Part shown: positions 1 through 11,294 of the stretch, piece after piece
Layout of the letters: each line of letters starts with the position of its first letter
How positions within the stretch are numbered: the stretch's first letter is position 1
NCBI RefSeq assembly: GCF_030867145.1
Contig: NC_134431.1
Span: forward strand, 11,765,089-11,829,088
Direction: 5' to 3'
DNA from: Opisthocomus hoazin
Taxonomy: Eukaryota > Chordata > Aves > Opisthocomiformes > Opisthocomidae
Length of the DNA stretch: 64,000 nt
Notes under the pieces: model-generated
Told to the model about the DNA's origin: nothing
The model's input: only the letters and a program-made list of their open reading frames with translations
Databases searched by the model: none
Program-made: the position numbers and the translations under genes

Positions 1-825
1 TCATTTTCTCTTTTTACCTTCAGCTCTATCTCTTCACTCTCCATTTGCTAATGCGTTCCAAGGCCTCATATGCTATAGAGGTCAGACTAACAGGCAGAGG
101 AATCCTAGAACAGTCTTGTCCCTCTTGTAAAAAGGGGACTATGTTTCCTAGTCTCTACGTATAAGCCTGGCAGCCCCAAACTTGTTCGGTAAGAATCCTT
201 GCTGCTAGACTTCTGCAGTTCCCTGTGTCAGTTATTTCAGCACACTAGGATGGAGATTTCCAGTTCCTCCCAGCTTGAGCACATTAAGCCCTCCAAATAT
301 CATTTTCACTTTGGATATAGTAATTTCAAATTCTACACACCTGCTCCACTTACCCATGCTGTCTTTGGTCCCATCATCCTATTTTGAAACAGAGGCACAC
401 TCATTTAATTTTGGTGCCATGCTTAGATTATCTTTAATCTAGCAAGAAACATTTTTGAATACTAAGAAACAATATTGAACAAAACAGCTTACACTGCTTA
501 ACACAGCATTCTTTGAAGCTGAGTATTTCCCCCTCAAAAAATGTCAGTCTGTTGTTCTTTTGATATCTGCTATCATTATTCGTCAGTAGACTAGGCCAAT
601 GTACAGCAATATACCACTGGCACTGGACATATGCTCTGAAATGAGGACTAGAGGTGGACATCACTCCTACTACTCATGTTCAAATTAGAGCAAGGATTAA
701 ACCCACCTCCCTTTTCAGTCTGCTTGTGTTATTTCATCTGGCAAAGCCCATACTGAAATTAATAATAGCTTCCCCATCTGCAAATAGAAGTATGCTACTT
801 AAGATTTTTGGCAGTGAACTGGCAT

Positions 826-898
826 TTTGTCATTTAATCATTTCACATCATTACACTGCAATATGCAATGTAATGATATGACACTCCTAAATGACAAA
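826..898. repeat. 73-bp symmetric imperfect hairpin
   Basis: The outer arms TTTGTCATTTA (826-836) and TAAATGACAAA (888-898) are perfect reverse complements. The inner arms ATCATTACACTGCA (847-860) and TGCAATGTAATGAT (864-877) pair with one mismatch around a 3-nt loop. Both arm pairs share the same centre of symmetry (position 862), so this is one folded structure with an internal loop of about 10 nt per side. It could be the relic of a palindromic MITE or a transcribed hairpin. The 3-nt terminal loop is unusually tight for a microRNA precursor. No TIR/TSD signature of a known family was recognised. Confidence 0.6.
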
Positions 899-3739
899 CA
901 CTGGTTACCTCCAGTACTAGAAGAAATAATGTAATAGGAAGGAAATTATACACTTAAGGTTGCCACAGTTTCACTCCCACATGTTGGGATTAAAGTGCAG
1001 AATAGTTGCAAGGAGAACCTCACCTACAGATGACCGAGATAATCCTTAAGCATGCATTGACTTCAGACCCAGAAATACCAACCCCATGGCTCAGATCCAA
1101 TAAGGGTCAAGGATCCTAAAGCCATGCCAAAGTGCCCATTACTTGAGGCACTGAGGGAAATAATATCCAGCACTTCCCAGGGTCAGACCAGAGATGAAGG
1201 GAAAGCCAAAGCCTCCTTATCTCTCTGGCCCGCTTGATTATGAGGATATATAAACCTTTAAGCATATTGGAGAAATGCCTCTAGAGATCACCTGCCAAAG
1301 CCCAGTTTGATTGCCTAGTATGGTGACAAATAGGGTCAAAGCAGGTAAAAATCCAACAAAGCCACAAGACAACACTTGCTACCCACACACTGCAAGTCTT
1401 GGAGCATTTTAATAGCAAGCCCTAAATGTTGAAAGCCCCCAGGATCCTCAGAATTGTTCTTTCCCAACATTTTTTCCTGTTATCAATTCAACTCACATAA
1501 GAGGCCGTTAAGGAAGCCATAAATAACAGTCTAAAATAAAATGTCACTAATGTGCTGATAACCCCTCTCCTCCTGCTGCACATCCACTTAACATCGAAGT
1601 GCTGCTCCCCACCTTTCCTGGAGCCTGTGAGAAATCTGCAACTAGATGCAGTTACCACTGCAATAGGCACTAAAAAACCCCAAACCACTGGGTTGGGGGG
1701 GAACACTGGGGAAAAAAACCCACCGAATTAAGCTCTCTGAATTTACAATTCTACCTGTGCAAGAGGGATCTTTTCATCCTAACCAAACACTGCAAACTTC
1801 AGTGCATGGCAGTGACCGTTGGTGCCCAATCACAGTAACCAGATCTCCAGAGGCACCACCATATTCTTGTGCACACCAGAGGATCCTGTAGAGGTTGACA
1901 GTTGCCAGGGAAAGCCAGAGCGTGTGGTACTCTGCTTGAAACTTGGCTACTAAAGCAGTCTTTGAGACTACTGCAATAAATTTATCTCCAAGAAATCCTG
2001 AAGTGGCTGTTTCAGACCCAGTTGATCCAGGTTCAGGTGCAAACGTCTTTTTGCCTCCCTTTTCAGTTGCCTGAGCCATTCACAGCCTTCACCACCATGC
2101 CTGTCAGAAGACTTCAGAAGAACTGAGAAAGAGACAATAAAATTCTGAAATGAAGAGCTCTTTAAATATTAGCTCAGCTGGTATTATCATACATTTTTCC
2201 AAGTTCAAACATGATAAAGTGATTTGAGAGTTTGCCAACTCTATATTCAGGGAAACATGCAGAGAAAGAAGAAATGCTGATATCCTTGATGTAAGTTCTT
2301 TTTCTTTTCTTTCTTTCTATTTACTTTAAACAACAGTCTTCTTAAAACTCATTTCAGAAGACATCAGAAAATACTGGAAATTACACAACAGCTTTAGGAG
2401 CACAGAGTTGCAGGTGGCAAGATATTTATTTACCAAAAGAAGCTATCCATGAATGGATGAGTTATCCCAAAGAAATGGTTATTTTTCTTTGCCATTTTAT
2501 TCACAGAAAAAGCCCTATTGAATTTCTGCTATTCAATCATTTATTATTCAGTGGCTGAGAGAGCTGGCTTTTACTTTCTTCCCCATGTTAGTAAGAAGAA
2601 ACAATCCTTAAAAACAAATTCCTAAAGTGACAATAAACTTCTGGTTCCCACTATTTAATAAGCAGCCCTAAACACCTCCCTGTTCAGGACATGCTGTCAC
2701 AGCTACACACAGCAAAAGCACTTTAAAAACAGAGGAATCTGGCAGGTAGGGCACTTCTGAGGTGCCTTGACTTTGATGTGCACTTCCCCAATTCAGGTTG
2801 AGGTTTAGGGGGTCTAAGACAGTTTAGTTTTTTCCAGAAATGAAATCAGCACTTGTAGAGGGGGCCATGACAAAAGCATGCCGCAACCCACAGTCAGCCC
2901 TTCCCACGTTCCACCACAGCCTCTGCTTATTTCACATAGTATGTTCTGCACAGCTCATTCTGCAAGGCTGAATAATAGATTTAAAGACAAAGTCTTTCAG
3001 AGAAAGATCAGATCATTTGAATTTCACCACCTTCGTAAGTGTCCAGTAAAGCTTGATGGCCCACTAAAAAAATCACCCCAATACACAAGACTTCATTAAA
3101 ATACAATAATATAGATATAAGTTTACTTAATCCTGCTTCAGAGTGCCATAGAGAAAAAGCAATATTCATTACACTTGGCAAGAGCAAGAATGGTGAGTGG
3201 GAGCCAAAGCAGTCCTGGATGCTTGCTTGTTTCCTTGTCTTTTTTTAAGCCTTTTTTATTTTCTTAAATCATTCTGCACTGGCACGTTCACTAAATGCAG
3301 AAAAGACAGAAGGTAATTACATATCATGACTCATTAGCAGAGAAAAGGAAAAGTGGGAGCAAAAGCAATAGGTGGGTAGGGGTAAATTTACCACATAATG
3401 ATTTAAAAGTTTTGGACTCCTGCACATGGAGGTGGGGACATGGGACGGGAAGGGATTTAGTCATTCAAGACTCTGAAATTCTAGAAGACTAAATGTCTGT
3501 TTAAATTATTTCATCACATATTCATTAGTCCATCCTAGGGAAACTAGTTATATGATTTTATGGGGCTTTAGTTCTTTTCTGGCATCCTGAAGAAGACAAA
3601 GAAGAATGGAAATACTGGAACAAAAGATGAACAAAGAAAGTGACAGGGAAAGGAAGACAGAGAAGTCAGGAAAAAAAACAACAAAAAATACACAGGCCTA
3701 TTGAGCTATGGCATAAAAATCCAAGGTCTAATTTCAGCC

Positions 3740-3965
3740 TCTGACTCGACTCCTCCTATAATCACAAGCTTGTTGCTTATTGCCACTGGTCCTCATTTAA
3801 CCATCCGTAATGTCAGCACTGCCATTTTCTGCTTGTTTCTCTTCACTAGACTGCAAATAAATCAGGGGTTATGTTTTAACATGCTTCTCCTATAGCACCA
3901 AGCACATAAAGGAATTTATCCTCCGAGTGCACTAGGCTGTAAAACAAATAAATAAAAATAATGAC
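3740..3965 (+). repeat. MIR/L2-type ancient SINE relic (tentative)
   Basis: The stretch reads like a decayed tRNA-derived amniote core-SINE. It has a 'CTCATTTAACCATC' segment resembling the 'CTCAGTTTCCCCATC' part of MIR. Near 3890 it has 'TATAGCACCAAGCACATAAA', resembling the 'GTACAGCACCTAGCACA' block of MIR/L2 tails, and it ends in an A-rich AAATAAATAAAAATAA tract. Divergence is high, so family and ends are uncertain. Confidence 0.4.
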
Positions 3966-6900
3966 AAAAGAAAAGAAGGAAAGTGAAACACTTACGTGAA
4001 AAGTCAGAAAAATCTTTGTTTCATCCATAGTTATTTACCCACAAACTTTTCCCTTTAACTACCAATTTGTGTTTGGGTTTTTCTCCTATAATGATTAAAA
4101 CCTGATAAGCTAGTTCCTTTTAGCAAATACAAAATATCCCCTTTTCTGGCTGTATCATAATAGAGGATATTTCACTTACTCCCTTCAAATTTTAAAACAT
4201 GGACTTAAAGACTCAGGAGAACAGAATAAATTTTCTGCTATTTTAAAGAATTAGAATGTGTTGGGAAAGACTACTTGGCTGGGAGCTCGTTTATTAAAAG
4301 GATGTTGCAGCTAGAGAGTGGAAAAAATAGGACAAAGCATCCAGTGGGAGCCATCGTTTTCCTTAGGGCAGGCGGCAGAACTACACATCCAGTTTGGGAG
4401 GGAACGGTACATTCAGACTAGTTCCAGCCAAGTGCAGGAGATAAAAACTAATCTATCCATCAAGTAGCCAAATCTACCCTGCACAGCTGCATCTTCTTAT
4501 TCAGCTGGTAGAACTGACAATTTCAGCACAGCTTGGCAGCAAATTTGCCATCAATAGAAAAGAATCAGTGCTAACATCTGGGCAAAAGCCTGTGATGGAT
4601 GCTGTTTTGTTCAGCACACCAGCTTCTTATACAAGGGGCTTCTAAAGACAAAAAAAATTAGAGGTGTTGCAGATAAAAAGTCCAAATATCTACAGCTAGG
4701 CTGGAGAAGGCTGAACTCCATTGACCGGCCTGCGAGGGGAACCCCACGCATTCTTAGCAATGGCCAACCTGTAGACATCACTCAGGTGAAAGATGTTAAA
4801 GGTCAACCTACAGTGCTTCTGCTCATCTGCTGCCTTGCACCTACACAACTTGGCTATTCTGTTCAGATAGAAACCCTCTTTTGAAGACTCCTTTCTACGA
4901 GACATTTGTTTTCATTAAGAAAATACTGACAGGATGCGGGTACCAAGTATCAAGCAAATGAAGGGAAAGATTTGCATAAAAATGCAGAGGGTTTAAGAAC
5001 TTTTTTCTGCCAGTAACAGATATTATTAACTACAGCTATCCCAAATTCCTTCAAAAACATCAGCCTAAATCCTTATTACATCTCAACCCAGACAATGCAG
5101 TTTTACCCCAACAAGTCCCAAGATCTAGCAGTAGGGAACATTACACACACCCACCTCACTGGTGTGGGAATCCAGTCAGGCAGCCATAGTAGTAAAGACA
5201 GTGGTGACAGCAGAAACTCGGGGAACAGACTTTTTTCCTGGATGACACCAACTTTACTCTCTAGTAAGTATAATGCTAGCTCCCTAAATTAGGATCCAAG
5301 ATCTAAGAGCACAACTTAGTGGGCCTCAAACACCCAAAATGTTACTATGCTGAGAATATGGCATATGAGTCTCAATGCCTTCTATAATTTAAGTCTAGGT
5401 TTCTAGGCACACCATGACTTTCAGCATATTAGTTCTTCATATTATCTGATAGTTGTTAGCATTCTACACGTTATATCACAGCAGATTAAATACTGTGATT
5501 CCTGTGCTTGTGAGTGCATACCAAAATATACAAACCTCTGAAGTCCCCTGGCTAATATAAACATTTAGTGCTTTCAGAAATTTGCTTAAAAAAAAGGTCA
5601 AAATAAGTAAAACTCCCAGCCAGTCAAACAGGGATGAGAAGTCAGCATTTGTGACCCTTCAGTATAAGCCTCTTTGCTGTCACAATACAAAATACATTAA
5701 CTGCATTTTGGAGGTCCTAAAAATTTTCAGTTTTAATGCAGCCCAAGTCTGCATCAGATTCACAGTCACAGCATAACCAGCACTGCAATTCTCTCCAATT
5801 TAATACCAATAATCCCACATAGGAAAGAAATCATAACTCTTAACTATTATTTGCAATGACATCCGCCTTTTAACTTTAAGCAGTGTTCTTTAAACATTTC
5901 TAAACTTTTTGTATTTCTTCCGTGTGCCTTGATATGAATTTGCCTGTCACCGAAGGCTGTACACAAAGGGAGGCACAGACACTAAGCACAAAGATATCAG
6001 GAAGTGGCTTTCCTAGCAACAGTAATCATCTGAGAGATCCCAGAACATCCTTCCTATTCATGCAGCATTTTGTGTTTTGAATAGTGCTGACAGGTGAAGT
6101 GGATTCATAGTATTTAATACAAAAAATATTGCCATGGATGGGTATGGCACAAAAGCAAAAATATCCACGCTATTCATGAACAGATGAGTTCACTGTTTTC
6201 ATAACGTTCCAGATTATTCACTAAGGCACAATTTCAAACACAAAGACTTTCACCTGCCCACAGAATGAATAATCCAGTGTACTCTGCTGAAGCAGAGTCA
6301 CCACTAGTGATTTTGCATCTTCAAATCCTACTTGCCTATCAAACATCACCATCAAATTCTTCCACCCACCCAAGTATTCCCACCCTGCACTGGGATCTTC
6401 CACCTCATTCTTTAATGAGAACATGCAGACCTGCAAGCTACTGCAATTAGGTCCTTCCTCCAAGCGAGCCTCAAGTTTTATTTTCACATTCCAGATCCAG
6501 AAACTAAAGTCAAATCTGTTGCTCCAGAAACTCCTGATCAAGGCAGTGGTCTTTCATTTGCCAAGCTCAGGTTTCTCTGCCCAACGCAACCCTGGGACAT
6601 GGCCCTATACTTAAGCACTGAAGGGAGCTTAGAGACATAAGCAGGAACAGTCGTTAACTATCACCGAGCTGATACAGCCAGTCAGCAAAACTAACACATT
6701 AAAGCCTCAAAATTGTTGTTGTCCTAAAGGGCATAACAGACCTCATAAAACAGATAAGATCATGAATGATCACAAGCAAAAAATCCAAAGCATCTCAGTG
6801 CCCCTCTGCCCCACCAGTTGAAGCTTAACAGCCACAAAGGTTTTTTGTTCCTTCAGCTTTTTTGCCCTCCCATTTTTCCAAAACTTCAGTTCAGTTTTCT

Positions 6901-8335
6901 GCTGTCTCACGGAAAATCAGACACATTAGTTTTCTTCCTGGGGCACATCTCAATTGTTCTCCTATTGCTTTTCCTTCCTCGCACTCAACAATGTGCCTTC
7001 CAGAATTGTTTCCCAGCTCTATCGATTCAACAGCTGCATCCCAGGCTTCCTCACATGAACTTATTGAGCAGACACTGACTTACTATCTAGAACACTGTAA
7101 ATCTCTTTCTTCCTGAAGGTTTTTTTCAGTTTGTACGAGTGCAATGTATTAATTATTACCATCCCCTTAAGAAAATAATCCAGTCTCTTCAGAAACCTAT
7201 CTAGTTCTGATCCTGGACTTAACCTTCCCCGCACTTTGAGTCTTTGGTTGTCAGTGTATTAAACCGCTTCCTTCCTACCTACACCTGCACCCCAGGATAT
7301 ATAATGGAAATGTCAACAATTTCTTGGCTATAGGCATGCCAGAGGATGGGACTTATTACCTGGACAATTTTTTACTGGTTCAGATTTTTATGCATTGAAA
7401 GTAATAATAAATTAAATTGAAAGGGATAAATTCAGAACAGATGTGAACAGGTATAACTAATAGGAGTGTCAGAGAAAATTAAATAGTGACAAACAATGGT
7501 GTAAATTACACTGTCAGTTTAAGTTGATTTTAAAGGGACACCAGGAAGGTAGCTTTCATGGATTTGGCATTTAGAAAGTACAAGTTAGCTGCAATTGAAA
7601 CCCATAGGGTTTAGATTATAGATACATGCGATAAGAGAAACTACTAATATGAAGTTGTAAAATAGCAGAAGATTAATCAGCTTCCTTCTGCTCTCTGGAG
7701 CCTTTATGTTGGATCTTTTTTCTCCATTTGCCCTCTGTCTTTTGCACTTGTTTACATTGATACAAAGTGGATATAAAGAGCTACTGTTCCAGTAAAATTC
7801 ACACACTTGCTTTGTACTACTGCTAATCCTCATAACATGCTGTACATCTTGGTGCATAAAAATGGAAAACTAACAAGGCCTTCTAACTTGCCTCTTGATA
7901 GAGAGGATTCTTCCTACCCCCCTTTCAAAAAGCATCTCTAATTTTTAATAAACATATTTTGATAATGTATCCCATAAAAAGTTACATTAAAATTCTTGAA
8001 TCGCAAGTATTTCATAACCTTATAGACTAGAAATACCCATTGCTATTTAAAAGCCCCCAGATCCTTCATGGCTTCAAAAATGCCAAGGAAAGTAATGCTA
8101 CATTCCAACCAAATCTGCTCCTTGCATCTCGCAAACAGCTTGAGTATCTATAATGAGCTAAAATAAATCTTTAGATTGAAGCACTAATTAACTTTGGAGT
8201 TGCTTGTCTCTCATTACAAATCTAAGTTTCATGGCACTAGCCAGCCTCCGGTAACTGTCCCATAGACTTTGTTTTTTTAAATCAAGGCAGCATTAAATAG
8301 CTTGATTTTCAAGGACAAGAAAGACACATACAGAC

Positions 8336-8402
8336 AGCCAAATTCAGTACTGCTCTAAGCATGTTCCTCTCCAATCTTCCTGTGGTGTATTTGGCCTTAA
8401 AA
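8336..8402. repeat. Possible ancient palindromic amniote repeat relic
   Basis: The segment begins AGCCAAATTCAGTACTGCT and ends GTATTTGGCCTT, so its ends are roughly inverted (GCCAAAT versus ATTTGGC). This is typical of the old palindromic amniote elements whose ends read GGCCAAATTC. The middle has decayed. This is a weak match from memory only. Confidence 0.3.
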
Positions 8403-9364
8403 CAGTGAGGAAAAGGTGACTTACAGCGTTCAGACATTTCCAGAGTCAGAGCTCCACTGAAACTCTAGAACAAGCAAACCATCCAATTTTATTTACTGCA
8501 ATAGTCAGTCACCATTTTGTTTACAAGTGGGAAATAACATTACACTGTACTTTTATGGGATTGAAGCTAATTTGAAACAATCCTCCAGCAACACCACCAA
8601 TACAGGCTTATGGATATCCCTTTGCCATACCCTCTGGCTACTGACACAACACTATTGATATATAAATCAAAACTGACAGCTCTGGTAACAGATTTCCCTG
8701 AAACAGTAAGGTTTAAACTAGGAAAAAACCACCATTGCTAAAACTAGAACCAGCTTAATCCAAGAGGTGATACTATTAGTAGCAGCTGGGAACAGGCAGA
8801 AAGGAGAGAAGATGCACTACTAACCTCACTAGAAACCTGTAGTGAAAAAACTTCGAAGATTCTACCAAGAAAATGGACCTAGGAGAGACTCAGATCTTGC
8901 CTTCGAATATAGATTCCAGCTAAAATGAGTTTTAGCATTTTCAATAAGCAAATATAAAACATTGGTGTTTTTGCAGGAATAGAGCTTGTCCGTTTCTCTA
9001 GAAGCTCCAGACAGAAGTAAGTATTGCTAGGCTGGCCAATAACCATCTTGGGAACCGTGGTTTTTCTAAATATATGAGATAATCTTGCACTAGATTAACA
9101 CCCTACCAGTAGCTCCAAGATATTTACATTGCAACTTGGCTAAATGACAGCAGAAACCAAGAAACACCAACGTAGGCTCTAACTACTCCATTTACTCCTC
9201 AGTTTATTCAGTGAGAACTCACTGGCCTGACATCCACCGTCCATGCCTCAGTTCATTTCTACCCAACACACTGGTTGCCACCTGTAGGATGGTATTTCCT
9301 TGTGAGACTGGATTGCATATTTTGAGGACGCAACTGCACACAACTTGGAAGCATGAGCCTCCAA

Positions 9365-9975
9365 TGCTATCTTGGTTTCGGCTGGCATAGAGTTAATTTC
9401 CCTCCCAGTAGCTTCTGCACTTTGGATTTAGTACAAGAAGAATATTGATAACTCCGATGATTTCAGTTGCTGCTATGAAATCAAGGACTTTTTCCAGCTA
9501 CTCATGTTCATCTAATAAGCAAGTATGCAGGAGCTTGGAGGAAGCAGAGACAGACAGACAAGCAAGCTGGCCAATGGAAAAGTTCCATACCATAGACATC
9601 ATCCTCAGTTTATGAATGGGGGTTGGTCGGTGGGCAGAAAGATTTCTGCTCTTCTCATTTCTTGGAATTTGAATCCTTTCTTGTCCAGGAGTTCAAACTT
9701 TCTTGAATTTAGTGAAATTCACAATTTCAGGTTTCCACGATCACTGCTCATGGACTGACTGCACATTGCTCACTGGGTAGTAAGAAAATTTGTATTGTAT
9801 ATAGTTTGTTATTACCATTATTGTTATTTTCCTTGTTATCTTATTAAACTGTCTTTATTTCAACTCATGAGTTTCCACTGTTGTTCATTTCTCCTCCCCA
9901 TCCTGCGGAGGGGGAAGGACAGGGGGGAGCAAGCAGCTGCCTAGTGCTTCATTGCTGGCAGACGGGATAAACCTC
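9365..9975 (+). mobile_element. Solo LTR of an avian endogenous retrovirus
   Basis: The 5' part (TTGGTTTCGGCTGGCATAG, then AGTTAATTTCCCTCCCAGTAGCT and TTTGGATTTAGTACAAGAAGAATATTGATAA, read in pieces) is the recognisable start of an LTR family common in bird genomes. Near the other end there is an ATTAAACTG polyadenylation-type signal at about 9844, followed by TCAACTCATGAGTTT, a CTCCTCCCCATCCTGCGGAGGGGGA block and a decayed terminal GGATAAACC. The length of about 610 bp fits one LTR. No gag, pol or env sequence flanks it, so it is a solo LTR left by recombination. It probably belongs to an ERVL/ERVK-like avian family, but I cannot fix the family, and no clear target-site duplication survives. 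Confidence 0.8.
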
Positions 9976-11214
9976 CCTTGGGTGGGAGGGGGAATGCTCC
10001 TAAATTCACTGCAAATGTTCTCCCCACCCTTCCATGTTAATATATCAAATCAAATCATAGAGTTTGAGAAGTGATGCTTCTGTCTATGCCAGGATTGTTA
10101 CACTGCAGACGTGAAAATCATGTTCAAGGTTAGAATGAGATTCTTCCTCCCGTAACAGAGACCATACTAAGAATTAATCTGGCTGCTTTCCCCCCCCCCA
10201 CCATCTCAACTATTACCCCAATTTAATTAGTGATATTCCAAGTTCCACAAATAGAGTTTTTTCTGACTCCTGTTTTCTGGCTTCTGAAGGATAGTGGTCT
10301 TTAAATTACCTCTTAAACAAAAGATCCTTGGAAAAAAAGTCTTTAAATGCAGTTTCCGCTAAATATTGTTTGCAAATCTAAAACATAAGGCCCAAGCATA
10401 TAATTTGAATCACTTTTCTGATCAACAAACACCTTTGCAGAAGCCTGGTGTGGTCAGCAGATAGATGGGTATATACTTTAATGATTAAGAAAGTGGGCCA
10501 GGAGTAGAAAGATCATCACTTAAAAAAATCTTTTGGTTAATAAAATGATTTGGATCTAGTTGATGTTTCTTTGCTCAATACTTATTATTTCATCTGTCTT
10601 CAGATGGGAACAATGAGTATTTTGATAAATGGATTGAAATGCTTAGCTTTATTGTAGTTTCTATAAAAGCACCTCTGTGTCCTCCCCACTTAAAATACTG
10701 CATGACAGCTTCTTACACAAATATTTCTCTTGAAGTCAAAGAAATAGCACTGGATTTCTCAAACAGGTAGTTCACTAAAGGGATTACTTTTCCCCCATTA
10801 GCAAAAGTTTAGTGCTAGTACTAAAAGTGAAATTGATCTAAAGGTTGTCAAAAAGCATAGGAAGTCGTTACTTCCTTTTCTCTACCCTCTTCTCCAAGTT
10901 TTAAATTAAAAATAAAATCAACTCACCCTAATCACATAATTTTCAACTTGTATAGAAGACTAAACTTCTGCAGAAGAGACCTACTATAAAAATAGAGAAA
11001 AGTATTTTTGTCTTAATACATCAAGCGTGCCCTCACTGTTGAAGGCCCTCACGGGCCACTCAAAAATCATTGGTATTACAGAACACAAACTGCCCAGATC
11101 TCTCAAAAAAGAGCAGCTGCCACACAGCATATTTTTTAATATTTTACTCGATTAGCTCCTTGAGGCCTAATAGAGTAAAAAAGAGCAAGTGCAGCAACGT
11201 GTATTTATAAACCT

Positions 11215-11294
11215 ACCTGTGGAATAGAATATCTGTTATATAGAGCGCAGCAGGTTCTACTGCGCACTATATAACATCTTCCATTTTCACAGGT
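11215..11294. repeat. 80-bp near-perfect hairpin (inverted repeat)
   Basis: Arm 1 (11215-11250) and arm 2 (11260-11294) are inverted copies around a 9-nt loop (CAGGTTCTA). The outermost 7 bp (ACCTGTG/CACAGGT) are perfect. The inner block TGTTATATAG then GCGCAG pairs with CTGCGC then CTATATAACA with a single mismatch. A mismatched bulge region of about 11 bp lies between. An arm of about 35 bp with a small loop has the size and shape of a microRNA precursor, but a compact palindromic transposon relic would look the same. GC content of the loop-proximal stem is higher than the surroundings. Transcription is not shown. Confidence 0.7.

Larger units (their letters stand above)
1..9364. other. Gene-free upstream flank, segment 1
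   Basis: I find no supportable gene here. The open frames are short, overlap one another on both strands, and show no domain, splice-site pair or coding bias. The longest (101 codons, minus strand, 2079-1774) has no recognisable homology. Base composition is AT-rich with ordinary short homopolymers. Features inside it that I can point to are a hairpin at 826-898, a MIR-like relic near 3.74-3.97 kb and a faint palindromic-repeat relic near 8.34-8.40 kb. In the TSHZ2 context this is distal 5' intergenic DNA, more than 37 kb from the CpG-island promoter. Confidence 0.75.

Noticed and set aside
1774..2079. 101-codon minus-strand open frame
   Set aside because: It has ordinary-looking amino-acid composition, but no homology I recognise, no splice-site context and no poly(A) tail of a retrocopy. 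It is compatible with chance.
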